Part shown: positions 34,011 through 42,660 of the stretch, in pieces
How the letters are laid out: every line of letters starts with the position of its first letter
How positions within the stretch are numbered: the stretch's first letter is position 1
Assembly (NCBI GenBank): GCA_001783715.1
Contig: MFNF01000040.1
Span: forward strand, 1 to 64,000
DNA length: 64,000 nucleotides
Reading direction: 5' to 3'
From: Candidatus Lambdaproteobacteria bacterium RIFOXYD2_FULL_56_26
Lineage (GTDB): Bacteria > SAR324 > XYD2-FULL-50-16
Made by a program: the position numbers and the translations under genes
Notes under the pieces: model-generated
What the model was told of the DNA's origin: nothing
The model's input: the letters and a program-made list of their open reading frames with translations, nothing else
Database searches by the model: none

Positions 34011-34181
34011 TTATTTGTCCCCCTCAATCACCTGGTTGAGGTGATCGGCGGTGCCTGGAAATATTTGCTCCACCACGATCATCAAGCCAAACCACACCAG
34101 CCCAAAAGAGATGATCAACACCGGGACTCCAACAAAAATAACCCTCCAGGCCTGAAACACTAGGTCTCTGAACTTATCCAT
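34011..34181 (-). CDS. Small membrane protein, 56 aa
   Basis: Too short for the ORF track. ATG at 34181 begins MDKFRDLVFQAW, followed by a single hydrophobic span (VIFVGVPVLIISFGLVWFGLMIVV) and a polar tail ending VIEGDK before TAA. The shape is that of a single-span inner-membrane peptide with the N-terminus basic and so probably inside. It lies between fadD and the 101-aa gene. No family is recognised. Confidence 0.55.
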   Translation of the reverse strand: MDKFRDLVFQAWRVIFVGVPVLIISFGLVWFGLMIVVEQIFPGTADHLNQVIEGDK

Positions 34182-34258
34182 TGTTTTTTTCTCCCAAGAC
34201 TTGATTTAGTAATTCCGCGTTACAAAGAGCAGTGCGGCGGTTTTTAAAGGGACTTTCA

Positions 34259-34292
34259 TTTCTGGAGGCGGCCCCCAAGCCTTCTCCAGAAA
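34259..34292 (-). terminator. Hairpin downstream of fadD
   Basis: TTTCTGGAG and CTCCAGAAA form a perfect 9-bp stem with a 16-base GC-rich loop, 20 bases beyond the fadD stop. No clear U-tract follows on the minus strand, so termination is only likely. Confidence 0.45.
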
Positions 34293-34312
34293 CTACCGGT
34301 TAAAACCGAAGG

Positions 34313-36049
34313 CTAAGCCTTGGCCGCCGGTTCCCGCAGAGCCCGGCGGAGGATTTTGCCGACGTTGGTTTTGGGCAGTTCATTGAGAAATTCAATGTAC
34401 TTGGGCCGTTTGTAACCGGTGAGGTTTTTGCGGCAGTGGGCCATCACATCCCCTTCGGTGAGCTTGGGGTCCCTTTTGACCACATAAATCTTCACCGCCT
34501 CCCCGGCGGCCTCATCGGGTACGCCAATGGCGGCCACCTCCAGCACCCCTTCGTGCAGACTGACCACGTCTTCGATTTCATTGGGATACACGTTAAACCC
34601 CGAAACCAGGATCATGTCCTTTTTCCGGTCGATCAGTTTGACATAACCCTGCTCATTGATCGTGGCGATGTCCCCGGTTTTCAGCCAGCCTTCGGGGGTA
34701 AAGAGTTTGGCGGTTTCCTCCGGTTTTTTCCAATACCCTTGGGTTACCTGGGGTCCTTTGATACAAAGTTCCCCCGGTTCCCCCTTGTGGACCGGTCGGC
34801 CTTCTTCGTCCATCAAGGCCACCACAGTGGAGCTGATGGGTAGGCCGATAAAGCCGTTGTAGGTTTGCAAGTTGGTGGGGTTGATGCAGGCGGCCGGACT
34901 GGTTTCGGTCAAACCGTAGGCTTCAAGCAACACGTGGCCGGTGGTTTCCGCCCATTTTGTGGCCACCGCCTGGGTCACCGCCATGCCTCCGGCCAAGGCA
35001 ATCTTGAGGTGGGAGAAGTCCACCTCCTTGATCTGCGGCTTGTTGAGCAACGCCAAAAAGAGGGTGTTGACCCCAGTGATAAAGGTAAAAGGCCAGTGTT
35101 TGAGTTCCTTAAAAAAGACTGGAAAATCCCTGGGGTTGGTGATCAATACGTTGAGTCCGCCGATTTTGCCGATAAAAAGGCAATTGGCGGTCAAGGAGAA
35201 GATGTGGTACAAGGGCAGTGGGGTGATGGCGACCTCTTCCCCCGGATTGAAGGTCCCGCCGATCCAAGATTCCGCCTGGAGCACGTTGGCCACCATGTTG
35301 CGGTGGGTCAGCACCGCCCCTTTGGAAACCCCAGTGGTGCCGCCGGTGTATTGCAAAAAGGCGATGTCCTCCCCGGTAACTTTGCCGGTTTTGAGGCTCT
35401 GGCCTTTGCCGGTTTCCAGGGCTTCAAGCAGAGAACTGTTTTTTTGCAGCCGGTAGGGAGGGACCATTTTTTTGATCCGTTTGACCACAAAGTTGACCAC
35501 ATGGCCCTTGAGCCCGCCGACCAGATCCCCCACTTCGGTCACCCAAATGTCTTGGAGCGGCAGGTCCTTTTCCACTTCCGCCAAGGTGTGGGCAAAGTTG
35601 GCCAGGATCACGATGCCCTTGGCCCCGGAGTCCAGCATCTGGTGCTTCAGTTCCCGGGGGGTGTACAGGGGATTGACGTTGACCGCAATCAGCCCAGCCC
35701 GCAAAATCCCGTAAAGCACCACTGGGTATTGTAGAACATTGGGCATCATGATCGCCACCCGGTCACCCTTTTGGTAGCCCAGGTTGTTGCACAAGGTGGC
35801 GGCAAACGCCCGGCTCAGTAGGTCCAGCTCCCGGTAGGTGATGGTTTTTCCCAGGTTGTGGAAGGCGGGACGGTCGGCGAAATGCAGAAAGCTCTCTTCG
35901 AGCATGGCACCCAAAGAGCTGTATCGGTCCGGGTCGATCGTCTCCGGCACTCCGGGCAGATATTGTTTGAGCCAAGGCTTGTCCACGAAACCTCCGTCTA
36001 GGGTGCAAAATTCTGGTGAAACCGTATAAACCGACCCGGAAGGGGCCAC
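34313..36049 (-). CDS. fadD: Long-chain fatty-acid-CoA ligase
   Basis: A 578-residue member of the AMP-forming ligase family that activates fatty acids to acyl-CoA. The P-loop is YTGGTTGVSKGA; later motifs are LEAYGLTETSP, GWLKTGDIATINEQGYVKLIDRKKDMI, and the C-terminal catalytic Lys in LPKTNVGKILRR. Length and the FadD-type linker (GFNVYPNEIEDV) fit long-chain acyl-CoA synthetase rather than acetyl-CoA synthetase. A CAACCTAAC-type sequence lies just upstream of the gene. No other beta-oxidation genes are present in the window. Confidence 0.9.
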   Translation of the reverse strand: MAPSGSVYTVSPEFCTLDGGFVDKPWLKQYLPGVPETIDPDRYSSLGAMLEESFLHFADRPAFHNLGKTITYRELDLLSRAFAATLCNNLGYQKGDRVAIMMPNVLQYPVVLYGILRAGLIAVNVNPLYTPRELKHQMLDSGAKGIVILANFAHTLAEVEKDLPLQDIWVTEVGDLVGGLKGHVVNFVVKRIKKMVPPYRLQKNSSLLEALETGKGQSLKTGKVTGEDIAFLQYTGGTTGVSKGAVLTHRNMVANVLQAESWIGGTFNPGEEVAITPLPLYHIFSLTANCLFIGKIGGLNVLITNPRDFPVFFKELKHWPFTFITGVNTLFLALLNKPQIKEVDFSHLKIALAGGMAVTQAVATKWAETTGHVLLEAYGLTETSPAACINPTNLQTYNGFIGLPISSTVVALMDEEGRPVHKGEPGELCIKGPQVTQGYWKKPEETAKLFTPEGWLKTGDIATINEQGYVKLIDRKKDMILVSGFNVYPNEIEDVVSLHEGVLEVAAIGVPDEAAGEAVKIYVVKRDPKLTEGDVMAHCRKNLTGYKRPKYIEFLNELPKTNVGKILRRALREPAAKA

Positions 36050-36135
36050 ACTGAAACCAACCTAACAGAAGAGAGCGGCTTTTTCAAGAAAGGAGAGGGT
36101 ACCCAAGAAAGTTGGTCCCCAGGGGCAGGGCCGGA

Positions 36136-36927
36136 TCAGTGCCGCAAGGGCTCCGGGGCGGCTTCCACCAAGCGGTTGTTGATCTTGACCTGTTCGGCCT
36201 TGAACCGCAGGTTGGCGCTGGCCAAGTTTTCCTCGATGGTCACGTCGGCCCCTTCGGCCCGGTAAAAAATCCGGTCTTTGAGGTCTTCGGGGATCGGTTC
36301 GTAGAGCTTTTGGAGGTCACCGGCCAGCCGCAGGGGCAGCAGGATCTCAAAGTGATTTTCAAAATGGGCGTTAAAGACGATCTGTTTGACCTCCTCTTTG
36401 CGTTTGTAGAAGTCCGATTCGGCGGCGGCACCGACAAAGGCAAAAAAGTCGTCCACCTCGATCACCGGGGCCTCGAAGGTTTCTTGGCGCCACGCCAGCT
36501 TCAGCCGGACCTGCCCCTGGTCTCGGCGGCCTTTTTCTACCCTGGTGAAGTTGACCGGAATCTCAAAGAGGTTGGGCACCTTTTTGGTGCGTTTTTCCTG
36601 GTACAACCGGTCCAGGATGCAGTGGGTGCGGAGTGGGTCGCCTTCGGGGCAGCCCAAAACCTCGGTGCGGATCTTGTGTTTGGCAACCTCGGGGTTGCCT
36701 TTGAGGTCCACCAGTCCCAAAAAGATCACCTCCACCAATCTGGGGTTGACCAGATAAAATTGGGATTCCTGTTCAAAAAATCGTTTGTAGTCCAAGTCGG
36801 CGGCTTTGGCTTGGTAGGCCTTGGCGCTGGTCATGGAATCCCCGTCTGCCTGGGCCAATTCCGGGACCAAGCCCAAAGCCCCGACCAGGGCCAAAAGAAC
36901 CACTTTTTTCAAGGGATGGGGGAACAA
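36136..36927 (-). CDS. Exported hypothetical protein, 263 aa
   Basis: Not recognised. I place the start at TTG 36927, 5 bases after GGAG, giving a clean signal peptide (FPHPLKKVVLLALVGALGLVPELAQA). The mature protein is charged, with one Cys pair (LGCPEGDPLRTHCILD) and mixed strands, including FEAPVIEVDDFFAFVG and HFEILLPLRLAG. It looks like a soluble periplasmic protein. It is divergent from the small membrane protein gene at 37033. Confidence 0.6.
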   Translation of the reverse strand: MFPHPLKKVVLLALVGALGLVPELAQADGDSMTSAKAYQAKAADLDYKRFFEQESQFYLVNPRLVEVIFLGLVDLKGNPEVAKHKIRTEVLGCPEGDPLRTHCILDRLYQEKRTKKVPNLFEIPVNFTRVEKGRRDQGQVRLKLAWRQETFEAPVIEVDDFFAFVGAAAESDFYKRKEEVKQIVFNAHFENHFEILLPLRLAGDLQKLYEPIPEDLKDRIFYRAEGADVTIEENLASANLRFKAEQVKINNRLVEAAPEPLRH

Positions 36928-37032
36928 TTTTACTCCTCTTTGACTACAAAAACTTGGCAGCCCCAAAAAAAGCTGGTAAGCCCAAGCTATCCATTAACGG
37001 GTTTTGTTTCAAGTCACATTACCGAGCCAACC

Positions 37033-37287
37033 ATGAAGCTATTGGGCAGGATCTTGTCGGTTTTGGTTTTTTTCGCCTCCTTTGTGGCGGCGCTTTATCT
37101 GGGTTACCGGTTGTTCCGCCGGGGCCTGGACGATCCGGGTTACCTCTTTGGTGATTCCTTGTACCAAGAGGAAGACGGCGAGGACCTCTACCAGACAACC
37201 GGCACCGCTCCTACCGCCCTAAAGGAGGAACTGGAACCCTATCCTCCCATGGACAATTATGAGGGCCTCGGCCATCTGGTCCACTGA
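37033..37287 (+). CDS. Small single-span membrane protein, 84 aa
   Basis: Embedded in a long track ORF whose upstream part overlaps the minus-strand gene. ATG at 37033 gives a product with one membrane span (~5-25, GRILSVLVFFASFVAALYLGY), an RLFRR stop-transfer, and an acidic tail (EEDGEDLY, EELEPYPP) that would lie in the cytoplasm. No family is known to me. It ends 35 bp before the convergent rlpA-like gene. Confidence 0.55.
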   Translation: MKLLGRILSVLVFFASFVAALYLGYRLFRRGLDDPGYLFGDSLYQEEDGEDLYQTTGTAPTALKEELEPYPPMDNYEGLGHLVH

Positions 37288-37321
37288 ACCTTTGAGGGTC
37301 GAACTTTAAGAACAGCCGCCC

Positions 37322-38209
37322 TTACTTGCGGAAGCTGCGCACAAAGTTGTTGACCCCTTCCCCCTTGAGGGAAGAAGAAACCCGACCCGCCTGTTCCCGT
37401 TCCTCAAAGGGACCGGCCACCACGTGAAAACTGCCTTCCTTGGGGTCCACCAAAAAGGGGATGCCGCCGTACCGGGAAGCCAGGGAGCGTTTGAAGCTGC
37501 GGGCCTTGTCCTGGTCCTTGAACACCGCCACCTGTACCACCACCTGCTTGTAGGGGGTCAATCCCTTGGAGGCATCGTAGCCTTTGGGGTACCGGACCAC
37601 CGTCAACTTGACGTTGGCGGTTCCCTGGTCAGCGTAGCCCAGTTTTTTGGCGGCGGTTTCGGTCAGGTCGATGATCCGGTCGTCCACATAAGGGCCCCGG
37701 TCATTGATGCGCACCACCACCGACTTCCCGTTTTCCTGGTTGGTCACCCGAACCCAGGTGTCCATCGGCAGAATCTTGTGGGCGGCGGTCATGCCCCGTT
37801 GGTTGTACTTTTCCCCATTGGCGGTTTCCTTGCCGTGGAAGCCCGGTCCGTACCAGGAACCAACCCCGACCATCTGTTCGGTCATCTTGCCAACAGATTT
37901 CTGGGAGCCGCTGCCCCCGAAGCTGGGGGTAAAATCTTCCTCTGCGCTCGCCGAATCTGCCCCGTCCCCCCCAAAGTCCGGGACAAAGTCGTTGCCCGCT
38001 TCCATGGGGCTCATCGGGTCCACTTTGGGGCTGTTGCCGTAGTTGCGGTGGTCCGGGAAAAAGGGTTTGGACGAACCGTTGGAATCGGAGGCTTGGATCG
38101 GCTCCTTCCAGTTCTTGGGGGTATAAAAGGCCCCTTTGTCCGGTTTGGCGGTCGAACAACCGGCCAGGAGCAGAAATCCCAGGGGGACCAAGTAGGGTTG
38201 CAGCTTCAT
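37322..38209 (-). CDS. rlpA: RlpA-like septal ring lytic transglycosylase lipoprotein with SPOR domain
   Basis: A 295-residue outer-membrane lipoprotein (lipobox LAGC near residue 17 from ATG 38209). The double-psi barrel spans ~115-215: GVGSWYGPGFHGKETANGE, AAHKILPMDTWVRV, and VVRINDRGPYVDDRIIDLT. RlpA cleaves denuded glycan strands at the septum. Residues ~220-295 are a SPOR domain (VVQVAVFKDQDKARSFKRSL...FHVVAGPF) that targets denuded septal peptidoglycan. The linker in between is Ser/Gly/Pro-rich. The track start 13 codons upstream would shift the lipoprotein signal inward and is rejected. Confidence 0.92.
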   Translation of the reverse strand: MKLQPYLVPLGFLLLAGCSTAKPDKGAFYTPKNWKEPIQASDSNGSSKPFFPDHRNYGNSPKVDPMSPMEAGNDFVPDFGGDGADSASAEEDFTPSFGGSGSQKSVGKMTEQMVGVGSWYGPGFHGKETANGEKYNQRGMTAAHKILPMDTWVRVTNQENGKSVVVRINDRGPYVDDRIIDLTETAAKKLGYADQGTANVKLTVVRYPKGYDASKGLTPYKQVVVQVAVFKDQDKARSFKRSLASRYGGIPFLVDPKEGSFHVVAGPFEEREQAGRVSSSLKGEGVNNFVRSFRK

Positions 38210-38394
38210 AGCGTTTTGGGGGTTGGAACGGTTCAGGTTCTTGGCCACCTTTGTAGCCGGGACGGGTTGTCGGGATTCGATGGGTAGGGTTCAATGCGAA
38301 TTCTTTGCCAAAATGCGCAACCTCTGCTTGCGGTTGCCAAAGTCCCTTGGCTGCTTTATTGAAGTTAAACCAACCCTTAACACCTATTGGTTCC

Positions 38395-39507
38395 ATGACC
38401 CAAAACCCATCCTGCCGGTTAAGCATCGTAGTCCCTTGTTACAATGAACAAGCGACCCTGGTCACCGCCATGGAGCGGGTGATGGCCATTGAAGAGCCGG
38501 GGCTGGAACTGGAAGTGATTCTGGTGGACGATTGCTCCAAGGATAAAAGCTGGGAGCTGGCCTTGGGACTGCAAAAACGTTTCCCCCACCTCCACCTGCA
38601 CCGCCACCAAGTCAACCAAGGCAAAGGGGCGGCCCTGCGCACCGGGATCGCCCAGGCGACCGGGGACTTTGTGGCGGTCCAGGATGCCGACTTGGAATAC
38701 GACCCCCAAGACCTTAAAAAACTGATTGAACCTTTGGTCAAGGACCAAGCGGACGTGGTCCTGGGTAGCCGGTACATGTCGGGCAAGGCCAAACGGGTGC
38801 TGTACTTTTGGCACACCATGGGCAACAAGCTTTTGACCACCCTCTCCAACATGTTCACCGACCTTTACCTCACCGACATGGAAACCTGTTACAAGGTTTT
38901 TAAACGGTCGGTGATCCAAAGCATCACCATTGAAGAGGACCGCTTCGGCTTTGAGCCCGAGATCGTGGCCAAGGTCTCCCAGGCGAATGTCCGGGTCTAT
39001 GAGATCGGAATCAGCTACTATGGCCGGACCTTTGCGGAAGGCAAAAAAATCAGCATGAAAGATGCCTTCCGGGCGCTCTACTGCATCTTTCATTATAATG
39101 CCCCCTATGCGCCTCTGCCGATGCAATTGGCGATTTATTTTGTGATCGGCGGAGTGGCGGCCCTGTTCAATCTGGGCTTTTTTGCGGCCTTGCAGGCTTT
39201 GGTGCCCTTGGACCTCAATCTCTCCTTGGGGCTTGCCTACCTCTTGGCGGGGTTGGTCAACTATTTTTTGTGCATCATGATCCTCTTCCGGCACCAGGCC
39301 AAATGGAGCGGCAAGGTGGAGTTTTTGTTGTACCTCTTGGTCATGCTCATCGGCGGCGGGTTGGACAATCTGGTGGCTACAGGCCTGTTTGGCCTTGGGG
39401 TGGGGCTGCTGTGGTCCAAGGCATGGGCCTCTTTGGTGCTGTTTGGGGTCAACTTTTTTATGCGCAAGATGATTGTGTTCCCCACCAAGCCCAGACCTCG
39501 CTTTTAG
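38395..39507 (+). CDS. Glycosyltransferase family 2 fused to GtrA-like membrane domain
   Basis: A 370-residue protein. Residues ~8-230 are a GT2 domain like dolichol/undecaprenyl-phosphate mannosyl- or glucosyltransferases: LSIVVPCYNE, VILVDDCSKD, NQGKGAALRTGI, VQDADLEYDP and VLGSRYM. Residues ~240-370 hold four membrane spans with GtrA-like features (IGGVAALFNLGFFAALQ, YLLAGLVNYFLCIMILFR, FGVNFFMRKMIVF). The fusion probably makes and flips a polyprenyl-phosphate-linked sugar for surface glycans. Start ATG 38395 is chosen over the longer ORF because GT2 starts there. It abuts the waaF-like gene. Confidence 0.88.
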   Translation: MTQNPSCRLSIVVPCYNEQATLVTAMERVMAIEEPGLELEVILVDDCSKDKSWELALGLQKRFPHLHLHRHQVNQGKGAALRTGIAQATGDFVAVQDADLEYDPQDLKKLIEPLVKDQADVVLGSRYMSGKAKRVLYFWHTMGNKLLTTLSNMFTDLYLTDMETCYKVFKRSVIQSITIEEDRFGFEPEIVAKVSQANVRVYEIGISYYGRTFAEGKKISMKDAFRALYCIFHYNAPYAPLPMQLAIYFVIGGVAALFNLGFFAALQALVPLDLNLSLGLAYLLAGLVNYFLCIMILFRHQAKWSGKVEFLLYLLVMLIGGGLDNLVATGLFGLGVGLLWSKAWASLVLFGVNFFMRKMIVFPTKPRPRF

Positions 39508-40521
39508 ATGAGCCAACCCCAAAAGATTCTGGTGCGGACCCCCAATTGGCTGGGGGACCTGATGGTGGCCACCGCATTTTTGCGCCGGTTGCTCAAGGCC
39601 TACCCCAAGGCCCAGATTGATCTTTTGGTCAAAAAAGGTTTTGAACAGGTCCCCTTGCCGGGACGGGGGGAGGTGATCCCCTATTCGTCCAAGGAACAGG
39701 GGGTTTGGTCCATGGCCCAGGAGCTGCGGGAGCGGAGGTACGACCGGGCCTACCTGTTGTCCCCCAGCTATTCTTCGGCCCTGATGGCGTTTTTGGCTCG
39801 AATTCCCGAGCGGTACGGCTTGGCTGGGCAATGGGGCCGCAGCCTGCTGCTTCGTCCCACCGTCACCAGTCTGGTCCCGCCCAAGGGGCAGCACCTTAGT
39901 GCCGAGTATCACCAGCTGTTGACCGCCTCCTTAGGAATCGAGGAAATCGGGAGCGAACCGGGGCTGCCGGGGTTGAGTCTGGCCGCCGGTTGGGCAGAAG
40001 GGCTCTTGACCGGTCCTTTGGACCTGGAACCGGGTTTTGTGGCCTTGGCCCCTGGGGCGATTTATGGGGAGGCCAAACGCTGGCCCTACCAGTCTTACTT
40101 GGAATTGATCCACCGGTTGAGCGAGGCCGGGGAAAGAGTGGTGGTCCTGGGTCAGGAAGGGGACTTCCCCTTTGACCTGACCCAAGGGAAAAACCTGACC
40201 GGGGCGACCGGGCTTTTGGAGTTGATCGCCCTGCTTTCTCGGGCCAAACTGTTGGTCAGCAACGATTCGGGGGCCATGCACATCATGGCGGCCCTGCGGC
40301 GGCCCCAGGTGGCCATTTTCGGCAGCACCTCCACCTTGTGGACCAGCCCGACCAACCCCAAGGCCAGGGTGGTCAGTCTGCATGTTGATTGCTCCCCCTG
40401 TTTCAAACGCCGTTGCCCCTATGGGCATTACAAGTGCCTCACCGGCATCGGGGCGGAGTTGGTCTTTGAGGCCTACCTGGATGCCTTGAGCGAGCCGCCC
40501 GGCCCAAGCCCCCAAGATTGA
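39508..40521 (+). CDS. waaF: Glycosyltransferase family 9, LPS heptosyltransferase II-like
   Basis: A 337-residue GT9 enzyme. It starts right after the stop of the GT2-GtrA gene, so it is surely cotranscribed with it. The N-terminus ILVRTPNWLGDLMVATAFLR is the GT9 hallmark, with later VALAPGAIYGEAKRWP (sugar-nucleotide binding), SNDSGAMHIMAALRRPQVAIFG, and a C-terminal Cys-rich CSPCFKRRCPYGHYKCL typical of WaaF. It should transfer heptose to the LPS inner core at the cytoplasmic face. WaaC-type or other GT9 members are less likely because of the NWLGD and CPxxHxxC features. Confidence 0.88.
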   Translation: MSQPQKILVRTPNWLGDLMVATAFLRRLLKAYPKAQIDLLVKKGFEQVPLPGRGEVIPYSSKEQGVWSMAQELRERRYDRAYLLSPSYSSALMAFLARIPERYGLAGQWGRSLLLRPTVTSLVPPKGQHLSAEYHQLLTASLGIEEIGSEPGLPGLSLAAGWAEGLLTGPLDLEPGFVALAPGAIYGEAKRWPYQSYLELIHRLSEAGERVVVLGQEGDFPFDLTQGKNLTGATGLLELIALLSRAKLLVSNDSGAMHIMAALRRPQVAIFGSTSTLWTSPTNPKARVVSLHVDCSPCFKRRCPYGHYKCLTGIGAELVFEAYLDALSEPPGPSPQD

Positions 40522-40613
40522 CAAGCCCCGCCGGATTGGACTACCCTCTCCCAAGGCATTTTAACGTCCCAAATCCTGTTTTTTCTTGGTTTTAACCTCA
40601 ATTCTTGTGGCCC

Positions 40614-41735
40614 ATGAAACTGCGCTGGAAGTCTCACCTGCTCCTTTGTGCCACCCTGGGTTTGGGCTCCACCGCCTTTGGAGTCGAGAACCTCAAGATC
40701 GGGGTGGCCGGGGCGCTTTCGGGCGACTTGGCCCCTTACGGAACTCCCCCCAAAAATGCGGTGGTCCTGGCGGCAGAGGCACTCAACAAAAAGGGGGGGC
40801 TACTGGGCAGGCAGGTTGAACTGGTGCTGGTGGACGATGCCTGCAAGCCCGAAATGGCGGTCAACGGGGCCAATAAATTGGTCGGCGAAAAGGTGGTAGC
40901 GGTGATCGGGCACACCTGCTCGGGGGCGACCAAGGCCGCTTTGCCGATCTACCAGAACGCCAAGATCCCCCTGCTCTCCCCTTCGGCCACCAGCCCTGAA
41001 TTGACCTTGAGCGGCAACTTTCCCTATTTCTTTCGGACCATCCCCCATGATGCCGCCCAGGCGGTCTTGGAGGCTCAGTTTATCACCCAGGTACTCAAGG
41101 CCAAAACCGTCGTGGTGATCCACGACAAAGGGGACTACGGCAAAGGGTTGGCCGAACTGGTGGACCAGGAACTCAAAAAAAGGTCGGTCCAGGTCCTGCT
41201 TTTTGAAGGGGTAACCCCCGGAGCGGTGGACTATTCGGCGCTGATCCGTAAGGTCAAGCGGTTAAGCCCCGAAGTGGTGGTCTTTGGGGGCTATCACCCC
41301 GAGGCGACCAAGATTGTTTCCCAAGCCAAACAAAAAGGGATCACCGCCAAATTCATCTCCGGTGACGGGGTCAAGGACCCGTCCTTCCTCAAAATTGGCC
41401 GTGAGGCGGTGGAAGGGTATTACGCCACCAGCCCCGCCGACCTTTCCACCGTACCCTTGGCCAAGTCGGTGACCGCCGATCTGGAGAAAAAGGGAGAAAG
41501 CCCCGGCAACTTCGGGCTGGCCGCCCATGCCGCCTTCGGGGCTTTGGCCGCCGCCATTGCCGCTGTCCAAAGCACCGACCCGGACCAGATCAAGGCCCAA
41601 CTGCACCAAGCCAAGGTGGACAGCACCTTAGGGACCATCTCCTTTGACCCCCATGGAGACGTTGTGGGGGCGGGGTTCTCGGTTTATCAGGTCCAAGGCG
41701 GGGTGTTTGTGGACCTGCGGTTTGTGCCCCAGTGA
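40614..41735 (+). CDS. livK: Branched-chain amino-acid ABC transporter, substrate-binding protein
   Basis: A 373-residue periplasmic binding protein with signal peptide (MKLRWKSHLLLCATLGLGSTAFG). The type I binding fold begins LKIGVAGALSGDLAPYG and includes VIGHTCSGATKAALPIYQNAKIPLLSPSATSP, the sites for the alpha-amino and carboxyl groups. It is the first gene of a full livKHMGF cassette, 7 bp before livH. Leu/Ile/Val is the usual ligand; related proteins bind other amides or amino acids, so the ligand is not certain. ATG 40614 is preferred to an upstream TTG. Confidence 0.92.
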   Translation: MKLRWKSHLLLCATLGLGSTAFGVENLKIGVAGALSGDLAPYGTPPKNAVVLAAEALNKKGGLLGRQVELVLVDDACKPEMAVNGANKLVGEKVVAVIGHTCSGATKAALPIYQNAKIPLLSPSATSPELTLSGNFPYFFRTIPHDAAQAVLEAQFITQVLKAKTVVVIHDKGDYGKGLAELVDQELKKRSVQVLLFEGVTPGAVDYSALIRKVKRLSPEVVVFGGYHPEATKIVSQAKQKGITAKFISGDGVKDPSFLKIGREAVEGYYATSPADLSTVPLAKSVTADLEKKGESPGNFGLAAHAAFGALAAAIAAVQSTDPDQIKAQLHQAKVDSTLGTISFDPHGDVVGAGFSVYQVQGGVFVDLRFVPQ

Positions 41736-41742
41736 GCCAAAG

Positions 41743-42660
41743 ATGAATGAAGGTGTCGCCTATTTTTTGGGGATCTGTTTTTCCGGCCTGACCCGAGGTA
41801 GTATTTATGCCTTGATGGCCCTGGGCTACACCTTGGTTTATGGGATCTTGTCGTTGATCAACTTTGCCCACGGCGAGGTTTACATGATTGGGGCCTTTGT
41901 GGGCTTGGTCTTTGCCGGATTGGGGACAATCTTGGGGCTGGGTCCGGTAGCCAATGCTGCCTTGGCTTTGGGGGCGGCCATTGTTTGGGCTGGGGCCTAC
42001 GGCTTTATCTTGGAGCGGGTGGCCTACAGGCCTTTGCGCCGGGCTCCCCGGCTGGCTCCTTTGATCACCGCCATTGGAATGTCCTTGTTTTTGCGGGAAT
42101 TTGTGATCCTGGCCCAAACCTCCGACTTTGTGGCCTTCCCCCCCCTCTTTGAAGCCCTGCCTTCCCTGCCACAGGGGTGGGGCGAGTTTGTGCTACCTTC
42201 GGAACTGTTGATCCTCTGCTCCACCTTGGCGGTGCTGTTTGGGCTTTACCTGTTGGTCCAGCACAGCAAGATGGGGCTGGCGATGCGCTCGATCGCCCAA
42301 GACCCGGAAATGGCCAGACTCTTGGGCATCGACGTGGACAAGATCATCTCCTTTACCTTTGTCCTGGGCTCCGCCTTGGCGGCGGTCGGGGCGGTGTTGA
42401 TCTCCGCCCAGATCGGCCAGATCAACGCCAACATTGGCTTTATCGTGGGGATCAAGGCCTTTACTGCGGCGGTGTTGGGCGGGGTCGGTTCCCCCGGCGG
42501 GGCGGCTTTGGGCGGATTGGTCCTGGGGCTGACCGAATCCCTGGCTGCCGGTTACCTGTCCAGCGATTACGAAGACGGCTTTGCCTTTTTGGTGTTGGTG
42601 CTGATCCTGCTGTTTCGCCCCGCCGGTCTGGTGGGCAAAAATCTGCCGGAGAAGGTCTGA
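41743..42660 (+). CDS. livH: Branched-chain amino-acid ABC transporter permease LivH
   Basis: A 305-residue inner-membrane permease with about eight hydrophobic segments. It contains GLTRGSIYALMALGYTLVYGILSLINFAHGEVYMIGAF, the LivH signature, and the late VGIKAFTAAVLGGVGSPGGAALGGLVLG. The true start is ATG 41743, after the livK stop; the track start is inside livK. The stop overlaps the livM start (TGATG), indicating coupled translation. Confidence 0.93.
   Translation: MNEGVAYFLGICFSGLTRGSIYALMALGYTLVYGILSLINFAHGEVYMIGAFVGLVFAGLGTILGLGPVANAALALGAAIVWAGAYGFILERVAYRPLRRAPRLAPLITAIGMSLFLREFVILAQTSDFVAFPPLFEALPSLPQGWGEFVLPSELLILCSTLAVLFGLYLLVQHSKMGLAMRSIAQDPEMARLLGIDVDKIISFTFVLGSALAAVGAVLISAQIGQINANIGFIVGIKAFTAAVLGGVGSPGGAALGGLVLGLTESLAAGYLSSDYEDGFAFLVLVLILLFRPAGLVGKNLPEKV

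Noticed and set aside
38419-39912. A 497-aa minus-strand ORF opposite the GT2-GtrA gene.
   Set aside because: No motifs; the plus-strand frame has full GT2 motifs, so this is a shadow.
42177-42659. The first 161 codons of the 558-aa track ORF containing livM.
   Set aside because: This part overlaps livH out of frame and is Gly/Arg-rich; livM begins at ATG 42660 with the overlapping stop/start.
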